NCBI RefSeq assembly: GCF_003946555.1
Contig: NZ_RHOO01000004.1
Location: 110,840 to 174,839 of the forward strand
Reading direction: 5' to 3'
DNA: 64,000 nt
Source of the DNA: Companilactobacillus hulinensis
Lineage (GTDB): Bacteria; Bacillota; Bacilli; Lactobacillales; Lactobacillaceae
Below, piece after piece: positions 49,987 through 59,600 of this stretch. The notes beneath the pieces are model-generated. The model was given only the letters and a program-made list of their open reading frames with translations. It was not told the DNA's origin and did not search any database. A program made the translations under genes and the position numbers. Position 1 is the first letter of the stretch. Every line of letters starts with the position of its first letter.

Positions 49987-50168
49987 CTAGCCGGAGGTTG
50001 AAAATAATAAGTCACCTGTGATAGTGCTGTCGGACGGCGAAACGCCGTCCATACAGCACAGGGCGATTTTTGAAATCTGCGATTTATGCAGAGTTCAAAA
50101 ACGAGACCGAAGACCGCCTTTTGGCTGAGGTCGGTCCCACAGCAGACTTATTATTTTCAACCGTAGGC
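49987..50168 (+). repeat. Family B element, copy 3 (structured RNA candidate)
   Basis: CTAGCCGGAGG, arm GGTTGAAAATAATAAGTC, hairpin GTGCTGTCGGACGGC...GCCGTCCATACAGCAC, CACAGGGCGA, hairpin TTTGAAATCTGC...GCAGAGTTCAAA, CGAGACC, a GACC-GCC/GGC-GGTC hairpin, GGTCCCACAGCAG, closing arm GACTTATTATTTTCAACC, GTAGGC. Downstream of mscL in sense, followed by the terminator at 50192-50230. Confidence 0.78.
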
Positions 50169-50191
50169 GAATAAAACTGAATACAAATTAC

Positions 50192-50230
50192 AAAAGGTCC
50201 TGCATTTACAATGTAAATGCAGGACCTTTT
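50192..50230. terminator. Bidirectional terminator between mscL/B3 and the dehydrogenase gene
   Basis: Near-perfect 18-bp stem (AAAAGGTCCTGCATTTAC with GTAAATGCAGGACCTTTT), flanked by A and T. Serves both convergent transcripts. Confidence 0.95.
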
Positions 50231-50235
50231 ACTAT

Positions 50236-51267
50236 CTATTTAAGTGGTGTAACGACTTTCAAATCTAGAGCTTGTAAGAAACCACTGTCTCCATCAACTA
50301 CCATTGGAATTACGTTGACACTTGGTGCAGCACTAGTTACATAGCTTTCGTCCAACGGCATCATACCATCGATACTAATATCCAATGTCTTAGGAATTCC
50401 TTCGATGTGAATCTTATTATCGATCTCAGGTGTCTTAGCAACGTCATCACAAATCTTGTGAACATATACCAAACTTACCTTTTCTTCACCATTGACCATT
50501 CCGGTCATAGTGAATCTGTGTCCACTGATGGTACCTTTCTTAACTGTACCAAAGATTGGATGTAAATCTTCTGGGGCTGTGAAGCATTCGTGTTCGATCT
50601 TCATATCATCGAACTTGAATCCTAATCTCTCGCCCATTTCGTAAACACCAGAAACATAGTATGAAGCAATTCCCATCTTCAATCTATCTTGTGGGAACTT
50701 GTCAGGATCCATACCATAACCGAATACTTTTACCCAGCTTGAGAAGTTATGCTGGTCATCTTCACCAGATTGAACAACGATTTTGTCAACTTTGCCCATT
50801 AGTCCAGCTAGAACAGTTGGAATATATGATGCATATGCACCTGGTAGAAGTCCAGTTGGCAAATATGAGACACCATTTTCTTTGGCAGCGTCATTGATCA
50901 TATTATACAGATCAGGTGTCGTTACTTGTGAATAATAAATTGGCAAAGTCGTAATGACATTCTTCTTTGCCTTCAATACTTTGCAGATTCCCTCCGCACT
51001 AGGTGTGAATCCACCCTTTTCATCACGAACAAGTGGCGTGTAATCAAGAACAACATCAGCATCTAGTTTCAATGCATCGTCGATATTATCAATTACCGTG
51101 ATACCAGTCTTAGGAAAATCGAAGATTTCACCGGCATCCTTGCCAACTTTCTTCGGATCAACATCGACTGCACCGACTAACTCTAATGATTCCTTATCTT
51201 GAATCATTCTAATTGCTGCACGACCAACGTTTCCAAGACCCCAAACTATTACCTTATACTTCTTCAT
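50236..51267 (-). CDS. NAD(P)-binding dehydrogenase, DapB/2,4-diaminopentanoate-dehydrogenase-like
   Basis: 343 residues. A Rossmann N-terminus (KVIVWGLGNVGRAAIRMI, GAVDVDPKKVGKDAGEIF, DADVVLDYTP) is followed by a conserved body (TTLPIYYSQ, LPTGLLPGAYASYIPTV). The layout resembles dihydrodipicolinate-reductase-like dehydrogenases such as 2,4-diaminopentanoate dehydrogenase. Automatic tools might call it diaminopimelate dehydrogenase, but it lacks that family's typical N-terminus, so I leave substrate open. ATG 51267 with GGGGTGA upstream. Transcribed from the small membrane gene side and ended by the terminator at 50192-50230. Confidence 0.65.
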   Translation of the reverse strand: MKKYKVIVWGLGNVGRAAIRMIQDKESLELVGAVDVDPKKVGKDAGEIFDFPKTGITVIDNIDDALKLDADVVLDYTPLVRDEKGGFTPSAEGICKVLKAKKNVITTLPIYYSQVTTPDLYNMINDAAKENGVSYLPTGLLPGAYASYIPTVLAGLMGKVDKIVVQSGEDDQHNFSSWVKVFGYGMDPDKFPQDRLKMGIASYYVSGVYEMGERLGFKFDDMKIEHECFTAPEDLHPIFGTVKKGTISGHRFTMTGMVNGEEKVSLVYVHKICDDVAKTPEIDNKIHIEGIPKTLDISIDGMMPLDESYVTSAAPSVNVIPMVVDGDSGFLQALDLKVVTPLK

Positions 51268-51355
51268 CAAATCACCCCATTACTTGTATTTTCATGCTCA
51301 GCATATCACGAAGTGATGGAGTATTAAACCTGTTTACACAAAATAATCGATTTAA

Positions 51356-51547
51356 TTAAAAGAACATGTATCCACTTCCAGTAACAATACCTAACCCCAA
51401 ACAAATAACCAGGGTAATGCCAATGGCGATACCGATTTTCATTAGATCATACTTGTACCGTTTAATATTTCTAGCATACTTCTGATTATTCAAGCACAAT
51501 ACAACAATTACTCCAATAAATGTAAGAGTCCAGAACATAGGAATCAT
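51356..51547 (-). CDS. Small two-helix membrane protein, function unknown
   Basis: 63 residues if it starts at ATG 51547 (alternatives at 51550 and 51568). Two hydrophobic helices (PMFWTLTFIGVIVVLCL and IGIAIGITLVICLGLGIVTG) are separated by a basic loop (NNQKYARNIKRYKYDLMK), suggesting both ends face outside. No family recognised. It lies between the prs terminator and the dehydrogenase gene. The coding call rests on codon-like composition and hydrophobic pattern. Confidence 0.5.
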   Translation of the reverse strand: MIPMFWTLTFIGVIVVLCLNNQKYARNIKRYKYDLMKIGIAIGITLVICLGLGIVTGSGYMFF

Positions 51548-51644
51548 CATCAACACCACCAGTATCATTTGTATTTTTTAATAGAAAATACTATCTTGGC
51601 GTGTTTTAAGCAAATAACTGAGCCTAATAATACAAGTTGGATAT

Positions 51645-51672
51645 AAAAAAAGAGAACTCAAATGAGTTCTCT
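51645..51672 (-). terminator. prs operon terminator
   Basis: AGAGAACTCA with TGAGTTCTCT and a run of seven T residues on the minus strand, lying beyond the triple A-element array downstream of prs. Confidence 0.9.
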
Positions 51673-51712
51673 CAAACGTGCTCATGAATGACAACATTCT
51701 GCGCACTCTCTT

Positions 51713-52050
51713 AAACGAGTTGCACAAACCAGATTTCTGCGCCTGCTACGAACAACTAATGCACCACTACGTGGTACTTTAGTTACTCTAGGCAGTGCTC
51801 AAAATCTCCCGGCTTGTTCCACTCTCTTATAAACACAAACCAGATTTCTGCGCCTGCTACGAACAACTAATGCACCACTACGTGGTACTTTAGTTACTCT
51901 AGGCAGTGCTCAAAATCTCCCGGCTTGTTCCACTCTCTTATAAACACAAACCAGATTTCTGCGCCTGCTACGAACAACTAATGCACCACTACGTGGTACT
52001 TTAGTTACTCTAGGCAGTGCTCAAAATCTCCCGGCTTGTTCCACTCTCTT
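51713..52050 (-). repeat. Family A elements, copies 5-7: identical 111-bp tandem array
   Basis: Three units with an exact 111-bp period (e.g. CAGATTTCTG at 51730, 51841, 51952) and no differences I can see. Each, read on the minus strand, is AGAGAGTGGAACAAGCC, GGGAGATTTTGAGCACTGCCTAG, hairpin (GTACCACGTAGTGGTGC), CGTAGCAGGCGCAGAAATCTGG. The promoter-distal unit keeps the full GCAACTCGTTT end. The array starts right after the prs stop in sense orientation. A partial unit end (ATTCTGCGCACTCTCTT) at about 51691-51711 suggests a fourth, decayed unit. Confidence 0.85.
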
Positions 52051-52051
52051 A

Positions 52052-53032
52052 TTATTTAGCATTACTCTTAAAACGTGTATCAAACAATGGACTTACTGGT
52101 TCGTTGTCGTGAATACGACGAATTGCATCACCGATAAGTGGTCCTACTGAAACTTGAACCATGCGGTCGATGATCTTTTCTTTAGGAAGATTGATTGAAT
52201 CTGTAACGATCAACTTCTTGATTGGTGAAGCTTCAATTCTTTCGATAGCTGGACCTGAAAGGATTGGGTGTGTACAACATGCGTAAACTTCAGTAGCACC
52301 GGCATCGATCAATGCTTGTGATGCTAATGAAATTGTACCGGCAGTATCGATCATATCATCAATGATGATGGCACGTTTGCCTTTAACATTACCAATGATG
52401 TTCATAACTTCGGCAACATTAGCACGAGGTCTACGTTTATCAATGATAGCAATTGGTGTCTTCAAGAATTCGGCTAACTTTCTAGCACGTGTAACACCAC
52501 CGTGATCAGGTGAAACAACGACTGCGTCTTCTTCTAGATGATTTGTTAAGAAGTAATCTGCAAGAAGTGGAGCACCCATCAAGTGATCAACTGGAATATC
52601 GAAGAATCCTTGGATTTGTGCAGCATGCAAGTCAAGTGCAAGAACACGGTTAACACCGGCACGTTCCAACATGTTAGCAACTAACTTAGCAGTGATAGGT
52701 TCACGTGAACGTGACTTTCTATCTTGTCTAGCATATCCATAATAAGGGATAACAACGTTGATCAAGTGAGCTGAAGCACGCTTCAAAGCATCAACCATGA
52801 TCAAAAGTTCCATCAAGTTATCGTTAACTGGAGCTGAAGTTGATTGAATCAAGAAGACTTCGGCACCACGAATACTTTCTTCAATATTGATTTGGATTTC
52901 ACCATCACTAAAACGTGTAACTGATGACTTTCCTAGCGGAATTCCAACTTCTTTAGCAATTTTTTCAGCCAAAGGTTTGTTAGAGTTCAACGCAAAAATT
53001 TTCATTGGTCGTTCGTTATTTTGATCTGACAT
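52052..53032 (-). CDS. prs: Ribose-phosphate pyrophosphokinase
   Basis: 326 residues, class I PRPP synthase. [33 protein letters not shown], and the PRPP loop [18 protein letters not shown] ([14 protein letters not shown]) are intact. Makes PRPP from ribose-5-phosphate and ATP. It follows glmU by 12 bp in the conserved purR-glmU-prs order. Its 3' UTR contains the triple A-element array. Confidence 0.97.
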   Translation of the reverse strand: MSDQNNERPMKIFALNSNKPLAEKIAKEVGIPLGKSSVTRFSDGEIQINIEESIRGAEVFLIQSTSAPVNDNLMELLIMVDALKRASAHLINVVIPYYGYARQDRKSRSREPITAKLVANMLERAGVNRVLALDLHAAQIQGFFDIPVDHLMGAPLLADYFLTNHLEEDAVVVSPDHGGVTRARKLAEFLKTPIAIIDKRRPRANVAEVMNIIGNVKGKRAIIIDDMIDTAGTISLASQALIDAGATEVYACCTHPILSGPAIERIEASPIKKLIVTDSINLPKEKIIDRMVQVSVGPLIGDAIRRIHDNEPVSPLFDTRFKSNAK

Positions 53033-53044
53033 TAATTTCCACCC

Positions 53045-54433
53045 TTATTTCCAATCTTCACTTTTTGATAATGGTAATCTATTCCAAAAATCTTCTTTGT
53101 TAGTCTGTCTTTGTCTAGCAATTGCCATGGCATGCTTAGGTATGTCGTTAGTAATTGTTGAACCAGCAGCGATGAATGAATGATCAGACATCTCAACTGG
53201 AGCAACGATATTAGAATTACTTCCGATGAATGAGTGGTCACCGATATTACTGTGCCACTTCTTAACACCATCGTAATTAACGAATACGACACCACAGCCG
53301 ACATTGATATCTGTACCTAAAGTTGCATCCCCAACATAAGTTAAGTGTCCAACCTTAGTACGGTCACCGATTGTAGCATTCTTGATCTCACAGAAGTTAC
53401 CAACATGAACTTCTTTGCCAATTTCAGCTTTTGGACGCAAATGTGAATTTGGACCAATATCACTACCTTCATGCATAATTGCACTTTCAATAGTTGAACT
53501 GATAATTTTGACATTATCTTCAATAGTAGCATCTTCAAGTCTTGAACCAGAACCAACCAAACAGTTGGAACCAATTACGGTCTTACCAAAAATCTTAGTA
53601 TTGGGTTCGATAACTGTATCGTTGCCGATTTGAACATCAGCGTCGATATAAGTGTTATCTGGGTCAACGATAGTTACACCGTCACGCATATGTGCTTCAT
53701 TGATGCGAGTTTGCATCAACTTCTCAGCGTGTGACAAAGCAACACGATCGTTAACACCCATTGATTCACTCAAGTCAGCCATTTGATAAGCTGCGACTTT
53801 CTTGCCTTGTTCATTGAACATACCAATCAAGTCTGGCAAGTAGTACTCGCCTTGAGCGTTATCATTCTTAACATTATGCAAATTATCGAACAATAACTTG
53901 TTATCGAAGCAAAGAACACCAGTGTTGATCTCTTGAATTTTCTTCTCATCTTCAGAGGCATCTTTTTGTTCAACAATCTTTGATACACTACCATCTGCAT
54001 CACGAACAATACGACCATATCCGAATGGATTGTCAGCATGAGCTGTCAAAATAGTAACAGCTGCTTGTTCTTTTTCGTGATAAGCAAATAGTTTTTCGAA
54101 AGTTTCGGCGGTAAACAAAGGAGTATCGCCATTGACAATCAATGTCGTACCTTCCTTACCAGCCAAAACATCTTCAGTTTGTAGGACAGCATGGGCAGTA
54201 CCCAGTTGTTCTTCTTGTAATGCGTACTTAGTACGGTCGCCAAGTAGATCACGGACCTTTTCTGCACCACTACCAATAACAGTTTCAACAACTTCAGGAT
54301 TCATTTTTTCAACCTGTGTCAAAACATGGTCAACCATAGCTTTACCAGCTACTGGATGCAATACTTTGTACAATTTTGATTTCATTCTTGTGCCCTTACC
54401 AGCAGCAAGGATTATTACATAACGATTCGACAT
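53045..54433 (-). CDS. glmU: Bifunctional GlmU (uridylyltransferase/acetyltransferase)
   Basis: 462 residues from ATG 54433 (AAGGGAG upstream). The N-terminal pyrophosphorylase domain has [11 protein letters not shown]; the C-terminal half is a left-handed beta-helix of hexapeptide repeats with the acetyltransferase site ([23 protein letters not shown]). It makes UDP-GlcNAc, the substrate of MurA. Confidence 0.97.
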   Translation of the reverse strand: MSNRYVIILAAGKGTRMKSKLYKVLHPVAGKAMVDHVLTQVEKMNPEVVETVIGSGAEKVRDLLGDRTKYALQEEQLGTAHAVLQTEDVLAGKEGTTLIVNGDTPLFTAETFEKLFAYHEKEQAAVTILTAHADNPFGYGRIVRDADGSVSKIVEQKDASEDEKKIQEINTGVLCFDNKLLFDNLHNVKNDNAQGEYYLPDLIGMFNEQGKKVAAYQMADLSESMGVNDRVALSHAEKLMQTRINEAHMRDGVTIVDPDNTYIDADVQIGNDTVIEPNTKIFGKTVIGSNCLVGSGSRLEDATIEDNVKIISSTIESAIMHEGSDIGPNSHLRPKAEIGKEVHVGNFCEIKNATIGDRTKVGHLTYVGDATLGTDINVGCGVVFVNYDGVKKWHSNIGDHSFIGSNSNIVAPVEMSDHSFIAAGSTITNDIPKHAMAIARQRQTNKEDFWNRLPLSKSEDWK

Positions 54434-54508
54434 TGGAAACTCCCTTTCAGTCACTCAAATATCCTTATATATAATAGCATTATTCAGGTAGTCTACTCAA
54501 TTATGTTT

Positions 54509-55351
54509 TTATTCAAAATAACTAAAATCAGTTTTTGCCAAATAATCGCCGGGTTCCATCTTTAGAATACGGTTGATTGTATCGATTTGGTTAACTTTGA
54601 AAATTGAAGTTACCTTATTATCTCTGAATTCGGACTTAACGTTGATGTTCTCTGCGAATACAGTTGCCCCGGCAAAAATCGCATTAAATTCAGTGATCAG
54701 ACTGCGCATACCATTGATAGTACCGCCACCCTTCATGAAATCATCAACAACTAGCACACGTGAACCTTCTGGAAGACTGCGCTTTGACAACTCCATCTTC
54801 TCGATTCGGTCAGATGAACCAGAAGCATAGTTAACACTGATAGTTGAACCTTCAGTGATTTTTGAATCACGTCTAACCATTACGAATGGAATATTTAGGA
54901 AATTGGCAACACTTTGAGCGATGGGAATTCCCTTAGTTGCGACTGTCATAACAACGTCGATCGAACTTTGAGAATATTGTGTGGCAATCATGCGGCCGAT
55001 AGTCCTCAATACTTCTGGATCAGCCAACAAGTCAGTTAGATACAAGTAGCCACCTGGCAAAATACGGTCAGGTTCTTCTAATCTCTTAGTAGTTGTTTCA
55101 ACGAAGTCAGTGGCTTCTTTCTTTGAGATTCCTGGTGTAAAAATCACACCACCGCCGGCACCTGGTAATGTTTCCAAGGCACCGATTCCGCGAATCATAA
55201 AGGTTCTTCTCAGAATTCCCAAATCTTCTGAGATGGATGACTTAGCTGATTCATATCTTTTGGCAAAAAATGCCAGCGAAATTAATGTATGTGGTCGTTC
55301 TAGTAAATGACGCGTTTCGTCAATTAATCGTTCGCTTCTTCGTGTTTTCAT
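54509..55351 (-). CDS. purR: Pur operon repressor
   Basis: 280 residues. An N-terminal winged helix (about 1-75) and a C-terminal phosphoribosyltransferase-like domain with PRPP loop VLVVDDFMKGGGTINGM (about 200). In Bacillus, PurR represses purine genes through Pur boxes and is released by PRPP. It starts the purR-glmU-prs unit, so the PRPP-responsive regulator and PRPP synthase are cotranscribed. AGGAGAG precedes the ATG. I see no CGAA-type Pur box at its own promoter. Confidence 0.95.
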   Translation of the reverse strand: MKTRRSERLIDETRHLLERPHTLISLAFFAKRYESAKSSISEDLGILRRTFMIRGIGALETLPGAGGGVIFTPGISKKEATDFVETTTKRLEEPDRILPGGYLYLTDLLADPEVLRTIGRMIATQYSQSSIDVVMTVATKGIPIAQSVANFLNIPFVMVRRDSKITEGSTISVNYASGSSDRIEKMELSKRSLPEGSRVLVVDDFMKGGGTINGMRSLITEFNAIFAGATVFAENINVKSEFRDNKVTSIFKVNQIDTINRILKMEPGDYLAKTDFSYFE

Positions 55352-55385
55352 ATATATCTCTCCTAAAAAACGTATATCAATTCAA

Positions 55386-55413
55386 ATTATAAAGTAAATT
55401 ACGCAACAATCAA
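55386..55413 (-). promoter_or_regulatory. purR-glmU-prs promoter
   Basis: TTGATT (55413-55408), 16-bp spacer, perfect TATAAT (55391-55386) on the minus strand, about 35 bp before purR. Confidence 0.55.
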
Positions 55414-55471
55414 TTCATTTTCCACTAATAAGTTAAGATTTTCAAGTGTTTTTGTGGATTTTATGATAAAT

Positions 55472-55508
55472 AAAAAATCTGTATTGAGTTTTTTGATTCA
55501 ATACAGAT
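55472..55508 (-). terminator. Terminator of the small LRR gene transcript
   Basis: ATCTGTATTGA with TCAATACAGAT, followed on the minus strand by six T residues. It lies beyond element B4, so B4 is inside the 3' UTR. Confidence 0.85.
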
Positions 55509-55535
55509 GGTTTCTTCTATTATATTGTTTTGTTG

Positions 55536-55718
55536 CCGCCTCCAGATGGGAGAGAATGAGCCTGCTGTTTGGACCGGTTCGAGCCGTTGTCTCTCACCTC
55601 GATTTTGAACTTTGCATGGACCGCAAATTTCAAAACTCGTCCTGTGCTGTACGTCCGGCTTTTGCCGTCCTACACCACCACAACTGCTGGCTCATTCTCT
55701 CCCATCTTCCGGCTAGTC
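55536..55718 (-). repeat. Family B element, copy 4 (structured RNA candidate)
   Basis: Minus strand: GACTAGCCGGA, arm AGATGGGAGAGAATGAGCC, a hairpin with GGACGGC-aaaa-GCCGGAC, TACAGCACAGGACGA, hairpin TTTGAAATTTGC...GCAAAGTTCAAA, CGAGGTGAGAGAC, GGCTCGAACCGGTCC, CAGCAGGCTCATTCTCTCCC closing region, then TGGAGGC. It starts 9 bp after the LRR gene stop codon, in sense, before a terminator. Confidence 0.78.
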
Positions 55719-55726
55719 GCAGCTTT

Positions 55727-56563
55727 TTAATTTGATACTTCTGATACCGGTAGTCGGTATGGGATTTCTATTGTTGTTGCAACTTTTTTGTAGTTGTCAT
55801 TACCTTTTACTTTGAATTTCTGTGTGAAATCTACTGTTAGTGTTCCTACATATGATTCTCCTACTACTTCTGAGTATTTCGTGAAGTTTGAGATTTTTAG
55901 TTCTTTTTTAGTTAGTTTGATTGTTGCTTGTGTATTTGTTCCATTTATTGTGACTGTTGGTTCTTTGTCATATTTGGCTTTCTTACCTATGTAATCATTC
56001 ATATCTAGATTGATACTTTTACCATCCATGCTTGTTACTGTTGACCTGTCTATATAGACTTCGCCTTCAATTGAAACATTGTTTATTTTTGTCTTATTTA
56101 GGACATCATAATTTGTGATTGGATTATCTCTCAACGTTAATTCATTGAGACCTTTTAATTTAGAAAGAACGGTAATATTCTTTACTGATGTATCCTCGAT
56201 TATTAATGTCTTCAAATTCTTGGCATATTGTAATCCTTCTAAATTACCGATGTCGGAACCAGATAAGTCCAATTCCTTTGCCTTTTTAAGCCTAGCTTCA
56301 GTCAAAGTCTGTTCGTGAGTCATGATTACTTGATCAATCAGGTTCTGGGATACCGCGTGTTGAAGGGATGTGTCTGGCATCCATGAATCAATATCGTCTA
56401 GTTCTTCATCTTTGATAGTTTTAGTTTGCCTATTAGATTCTGCTTGAGTTGTTGCTTGTTGGCTGACATTATCAAAGAATGGTGAATTAGTGGCAACCGC
56501 AGCGAGAAATATTATTCCAAATGACACTGCTGTAGCTATAAGGATTATTTTTATCTTCTTCAT
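55727..56563 (-). CDS. Small leucine-rich-repeat surface protein, membrane-anchored
   Basis: 278 residues from ATG 56563 (AAAGGAAGTG upstream). A hydrophobic N-terminal segment (KIKIILIATAVSFGIIFLAAVA, about 4-25) acts as signal or anchor. The N-cap motif SWMPDTSLQHAV, then three or so LRR units (LKKAKELDLSGSDIGNL, LQYAKNLKTLIIEDTSV, LSKLKGLNELTLRDNPITNY), then a beta-rich end. It is a shortened paralogue of the next two genes and lacks their proline-rich and SLAP-like parts, so it cannot use the same wall anchor. Function unknown; surface adhesion is plausible. Confidence 0.75.
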   Translation of the reverse strand: MKKIKIILIATAVSFGIIFLAAVATNSPFFDNVSQQATTQAESNRQTKTIKDEELDDIDSWMPDTSLQHAVSQNLIDQVIMTHEQTLTEARLKKAKELDLSGSDIGNLEGLQYAKNLKTLIIEDTSVKNITVLSKLKGLNELTLRDNPITNYDVLNKTKINNVSIEGEVYIDRSTVTSMDGKSINLDMNDYIGKKAKYDKEPTVTINGTNTQATIKLTKKELKISNFTKYSEVVGESYVGTLTVDFTQKFKVKGNDNYKKVATTIEIPYRLPVSEVSN

Positions 56564-56605
56564 CTGGTTCACTTCCTTTATCGTGATTTATTTAGCGTAT
56601 AAATA

Positions 56606-56635
56606 ATTTTATAAAATTACCTGCGAGTTTGTCAC
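56606..56635 (-). promoter_or_regulatory. Promoter of the small LRR gene
   Basis: GTGACA (56635-56630), 18-bp spacer, TAAAAT (56611-56606). The arrangement and flanks match the promoters at 62218-62247 and 63862-63891. Confidence 0.55.
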
Positions 56636-56655
56636 GTCAGAACACAACCGCATGC

Positions 56656-56680
56656 AAAAAAGGATTGCTTTCGCAATCTT
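56656..56680 (-). terminator. Terminator of the giant LRR gene
   Basis: AAGATTGC-gaaa-GCAATCCTT stem with a T-run on the minus strand, about 12 bp after the stop codon. Nearly identical to the terminator at 62268-62291. Confidence 0.9.
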
Positions 56681-56691
56681 CATTATTGAAA

Positions 56692-59600
56692 CTATTCAAA
56701 CGTCACTGCATCCGCAGGAATCCATTCGTTGGTTGATACACGATACATCAATTGACCGTTGATCTCGGCTGTCATATCTGTGTAGAAACTTGCGTTCTTC
56801 TTCAAACCACGATTAGATTTGTTACCCTCTGCATCGTACAATTGTGAATCTGCACTTGGAGTAACTACACCTGTTAAAGGAGTGTATTCGATTACGTGAC
56901 CTTCATGAATCCATTCGTGAGTTGAAACTTGGTAGTACTTCTCACCATTGATATAGATGAAGCGTCCCGTTGACCAGTTACTAAAACAGGATAGAGCACG
57001 GTTTTTAACTTTTTCTCCAGTTAACGTTACTAATTCTTTGTATGAACCAATATGTGTTCTTACTACAGACTTATTAGCGTGGAAGACTTGTGTATCGCTT
57101 TCCTTGATCCACTCATCATCAGAAATTTGGAAGTAAACTTCTCCGTCAATTTCTGCCTTTTTAGTCGTCTTGAAATCTGTAGTTCCACTTAGATTCTTTA
57201 CACCTGTATTCTTACCATTACTATCGTAAATATTTAGAGATTGTTTATCCGTCATAATGTTTGTGGAAGTGATATTCTCCACACTTGGCGGTGTTGGTTT
57301 TTCTGGATCCACTGGATCTGGGTTTCCTGGGTTGTCTGGATCCGTTGGATCTGGATCTTCCGGTTCACTCGGATTATCTGGATCTGTTGGATCTGGATCT
57401 TCTGGCTCTTCCGGGTTATCCGGATCCGTTGGATCTGGATAACCCGGTTCTTCTGGATTGTCTGGGTCTGTTGGATCTGGATCTTCTGGTTCTTCCGGAT
57501 TGTCTGGGTCTGTTGGATCTGGATCTTCCGGTTCTTCTGGATTATCTGGATCTGTTGGATCTGGATCTTTATCCAACACAGTTATCAAAGCAACAATCTT
57601 GTATTCCGGATCATTCGCAAACGAATATGTAATTGTATACGTGGCCGGCTTATTAGTATCAACCTCCCCATCAGCTTGTAAGTCACCGACTGAACGGCTT
57701 ACACCATACTTATCAATTGCACTTACAAAGCCAATAGATGGATTCCAATCTGAACCAAACTCTACATCTTTGTTTTCAGTCACAATGTTTGATTTTTGAG
57801 TCCTATATGTCACAGGTTGACTAGCATTCACGACAGTATCATGTGATTTGTCATTGTTAGTGATACTAACGTTGAATTTCAAATCAATTATTCCATCTTC
57901 TAAATTCTTCGCTGGAATTCTCAATTTACCTGTTTTCTTATTGAACTCCCCTTCACCACCAGCATATGTAACTGTGCTGTTTTCACCGAAAGGCAAATCA
58001 ATACTCAAGATAATCCAACCATCAGTTCCTTTTTGAACATCAGATTGTTCTTTAAGTTCGACTTTTTGTCCTTCAGTATTCAGAGTTTCAATGTTTTTAC
58101 CGTTCAAAGCATCAAAGTTAGTGATTCCATTACCTGATAGATTTAAGTTATTCAAGCTACCCAGTTCACTCAAATCTGAAATGTCAGTTATTTGATTATC
58201 AGATAAATTCAAGTTATTCAGATTCTCAGCAAATTCCAAACCTTTCAAGCTTGTAATCCCTTTACCTGACAATTCTAAAGTATTCACATTTTTAATGTTA
58301 TCCGTAGTCAGTTTCTCACCATTAAGTTGTTTTTCAATAGCTTCACGTAACTTGGTATCTGGAATCCATGAATAATCGACTGGCTTATCCGGATTTTCGT
58401 TTACAACTACAGTAGCCGTAAATTTGTTATTACCATCACCTTTAAACCAATAATCAACTTCATATTCACCTGGAATATTGGTCTGTACATTTCCGGAAGA
58501 TTCTATATCATCAAACTCAACATTGACACCATATTTATCAGTTGCACTAATGAATCCCATCTTATTATCCCAATTTGAATTAAAATCTACAGCTTGATTT
58601 TCAACATTAATAACTGGATCCTGAGTTTTAAATATTACCGGTTGACTTACATTCACGACAATATCATGTGGTTTGTCATTATTAGTGATACTAACGTTGA
58701 ATTCCAAATCAATTATTCCATCTTCTAAATTCTTCGCTGGAATTCTCAATTTACCTGTATCTTTATTGAACTCTACCTCATTACCAGCATATTTAACTGT
58801 GCTGTTTTCACCGAAAGGCAAATCAATACTCAAAGTAATCCAACCATCAGTTCCTTTTTCAACATCGGATTGTTCTTTAAGTTCAACTTTTTGTCCTTCA
58901 GTATTCAGAGTTTCAATACTTTTACCGTCTAAAACATCAAAGTTAGTTATTTGATTATCAGATAAATTCAAATCAATTAAGCTTTCAGCAAACTCTAGGC
59001 CATCTATACTGGCGATTCCTTTTCCAGATAAGTCCAATGATTCTACTTTACTAAGATTGCCTTGAGTTAGTTTTTTCCCATTTAATTGTTTCTTAATTGC
59101 CTCTTGCAATTTTTCATCTGACATCCATTCAGAAATATTTGGCTCTGGATTTTCAGGATCTTCCCTTACAGTAATTGTGGCAATGAACTTCTTTTCAGGA
59201 TTATCTTTGAACCAATAACTAACTTCATGTTCACCAGGTTCTTTGGTATTAACTGGAGCAGATGATTCTATATTATCAAAATCAACATCAAAACCGTACT
59301 CATCAGTTGCACCGTCAAATCCCATTTTGTTATTCCAATCGGAATCAAAATCCACGGTTTGATCTTTGACATGAATAATTGGACTCTGAGTTTTAAATAC
59401 TATGGGGTGCTCAATACTTACTGTTGAAACATATTCATTATCAATAGTTTCTCCAGTTAGTTCAAATTGCGATTTTATCATTCCATCTGATAATTCTTCT
59501 TCAGATATTGTTAAAACATTATCTTTTATATTGAAATCACCTTTACCGAGATAATTAATATTACTGTTCTTACCAAAAAGTGAACTATAATCTATAGAAA

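Noticed and set aside
50236..51267. Firm call of meso-diaminopimelate dehydrogenase
   Set aside because: The N-terminal and substrate-loop motifs of that family are not evident; a broader DapB-like label is safer.
51713..52050. CRISPR-like array (three repeats of regular period)
   Set aside because: The full 111-bp unit is repeated with no unique spacers, and it matches family A elements elsewhere.
55352..55476. PurR autoregulatory Pur box
   Set aside because: No CGAA-containing paired box is seen near the purR promoter.
57241..57681. Open reading frames of 61-146 codons on the plus strand opposite the LRR gene stalk
   Set aside because: They arise from the 42-bp Pro/Asp/Glu repeat read in reverse; composition is low-complexity and there is no ribosome binding site.
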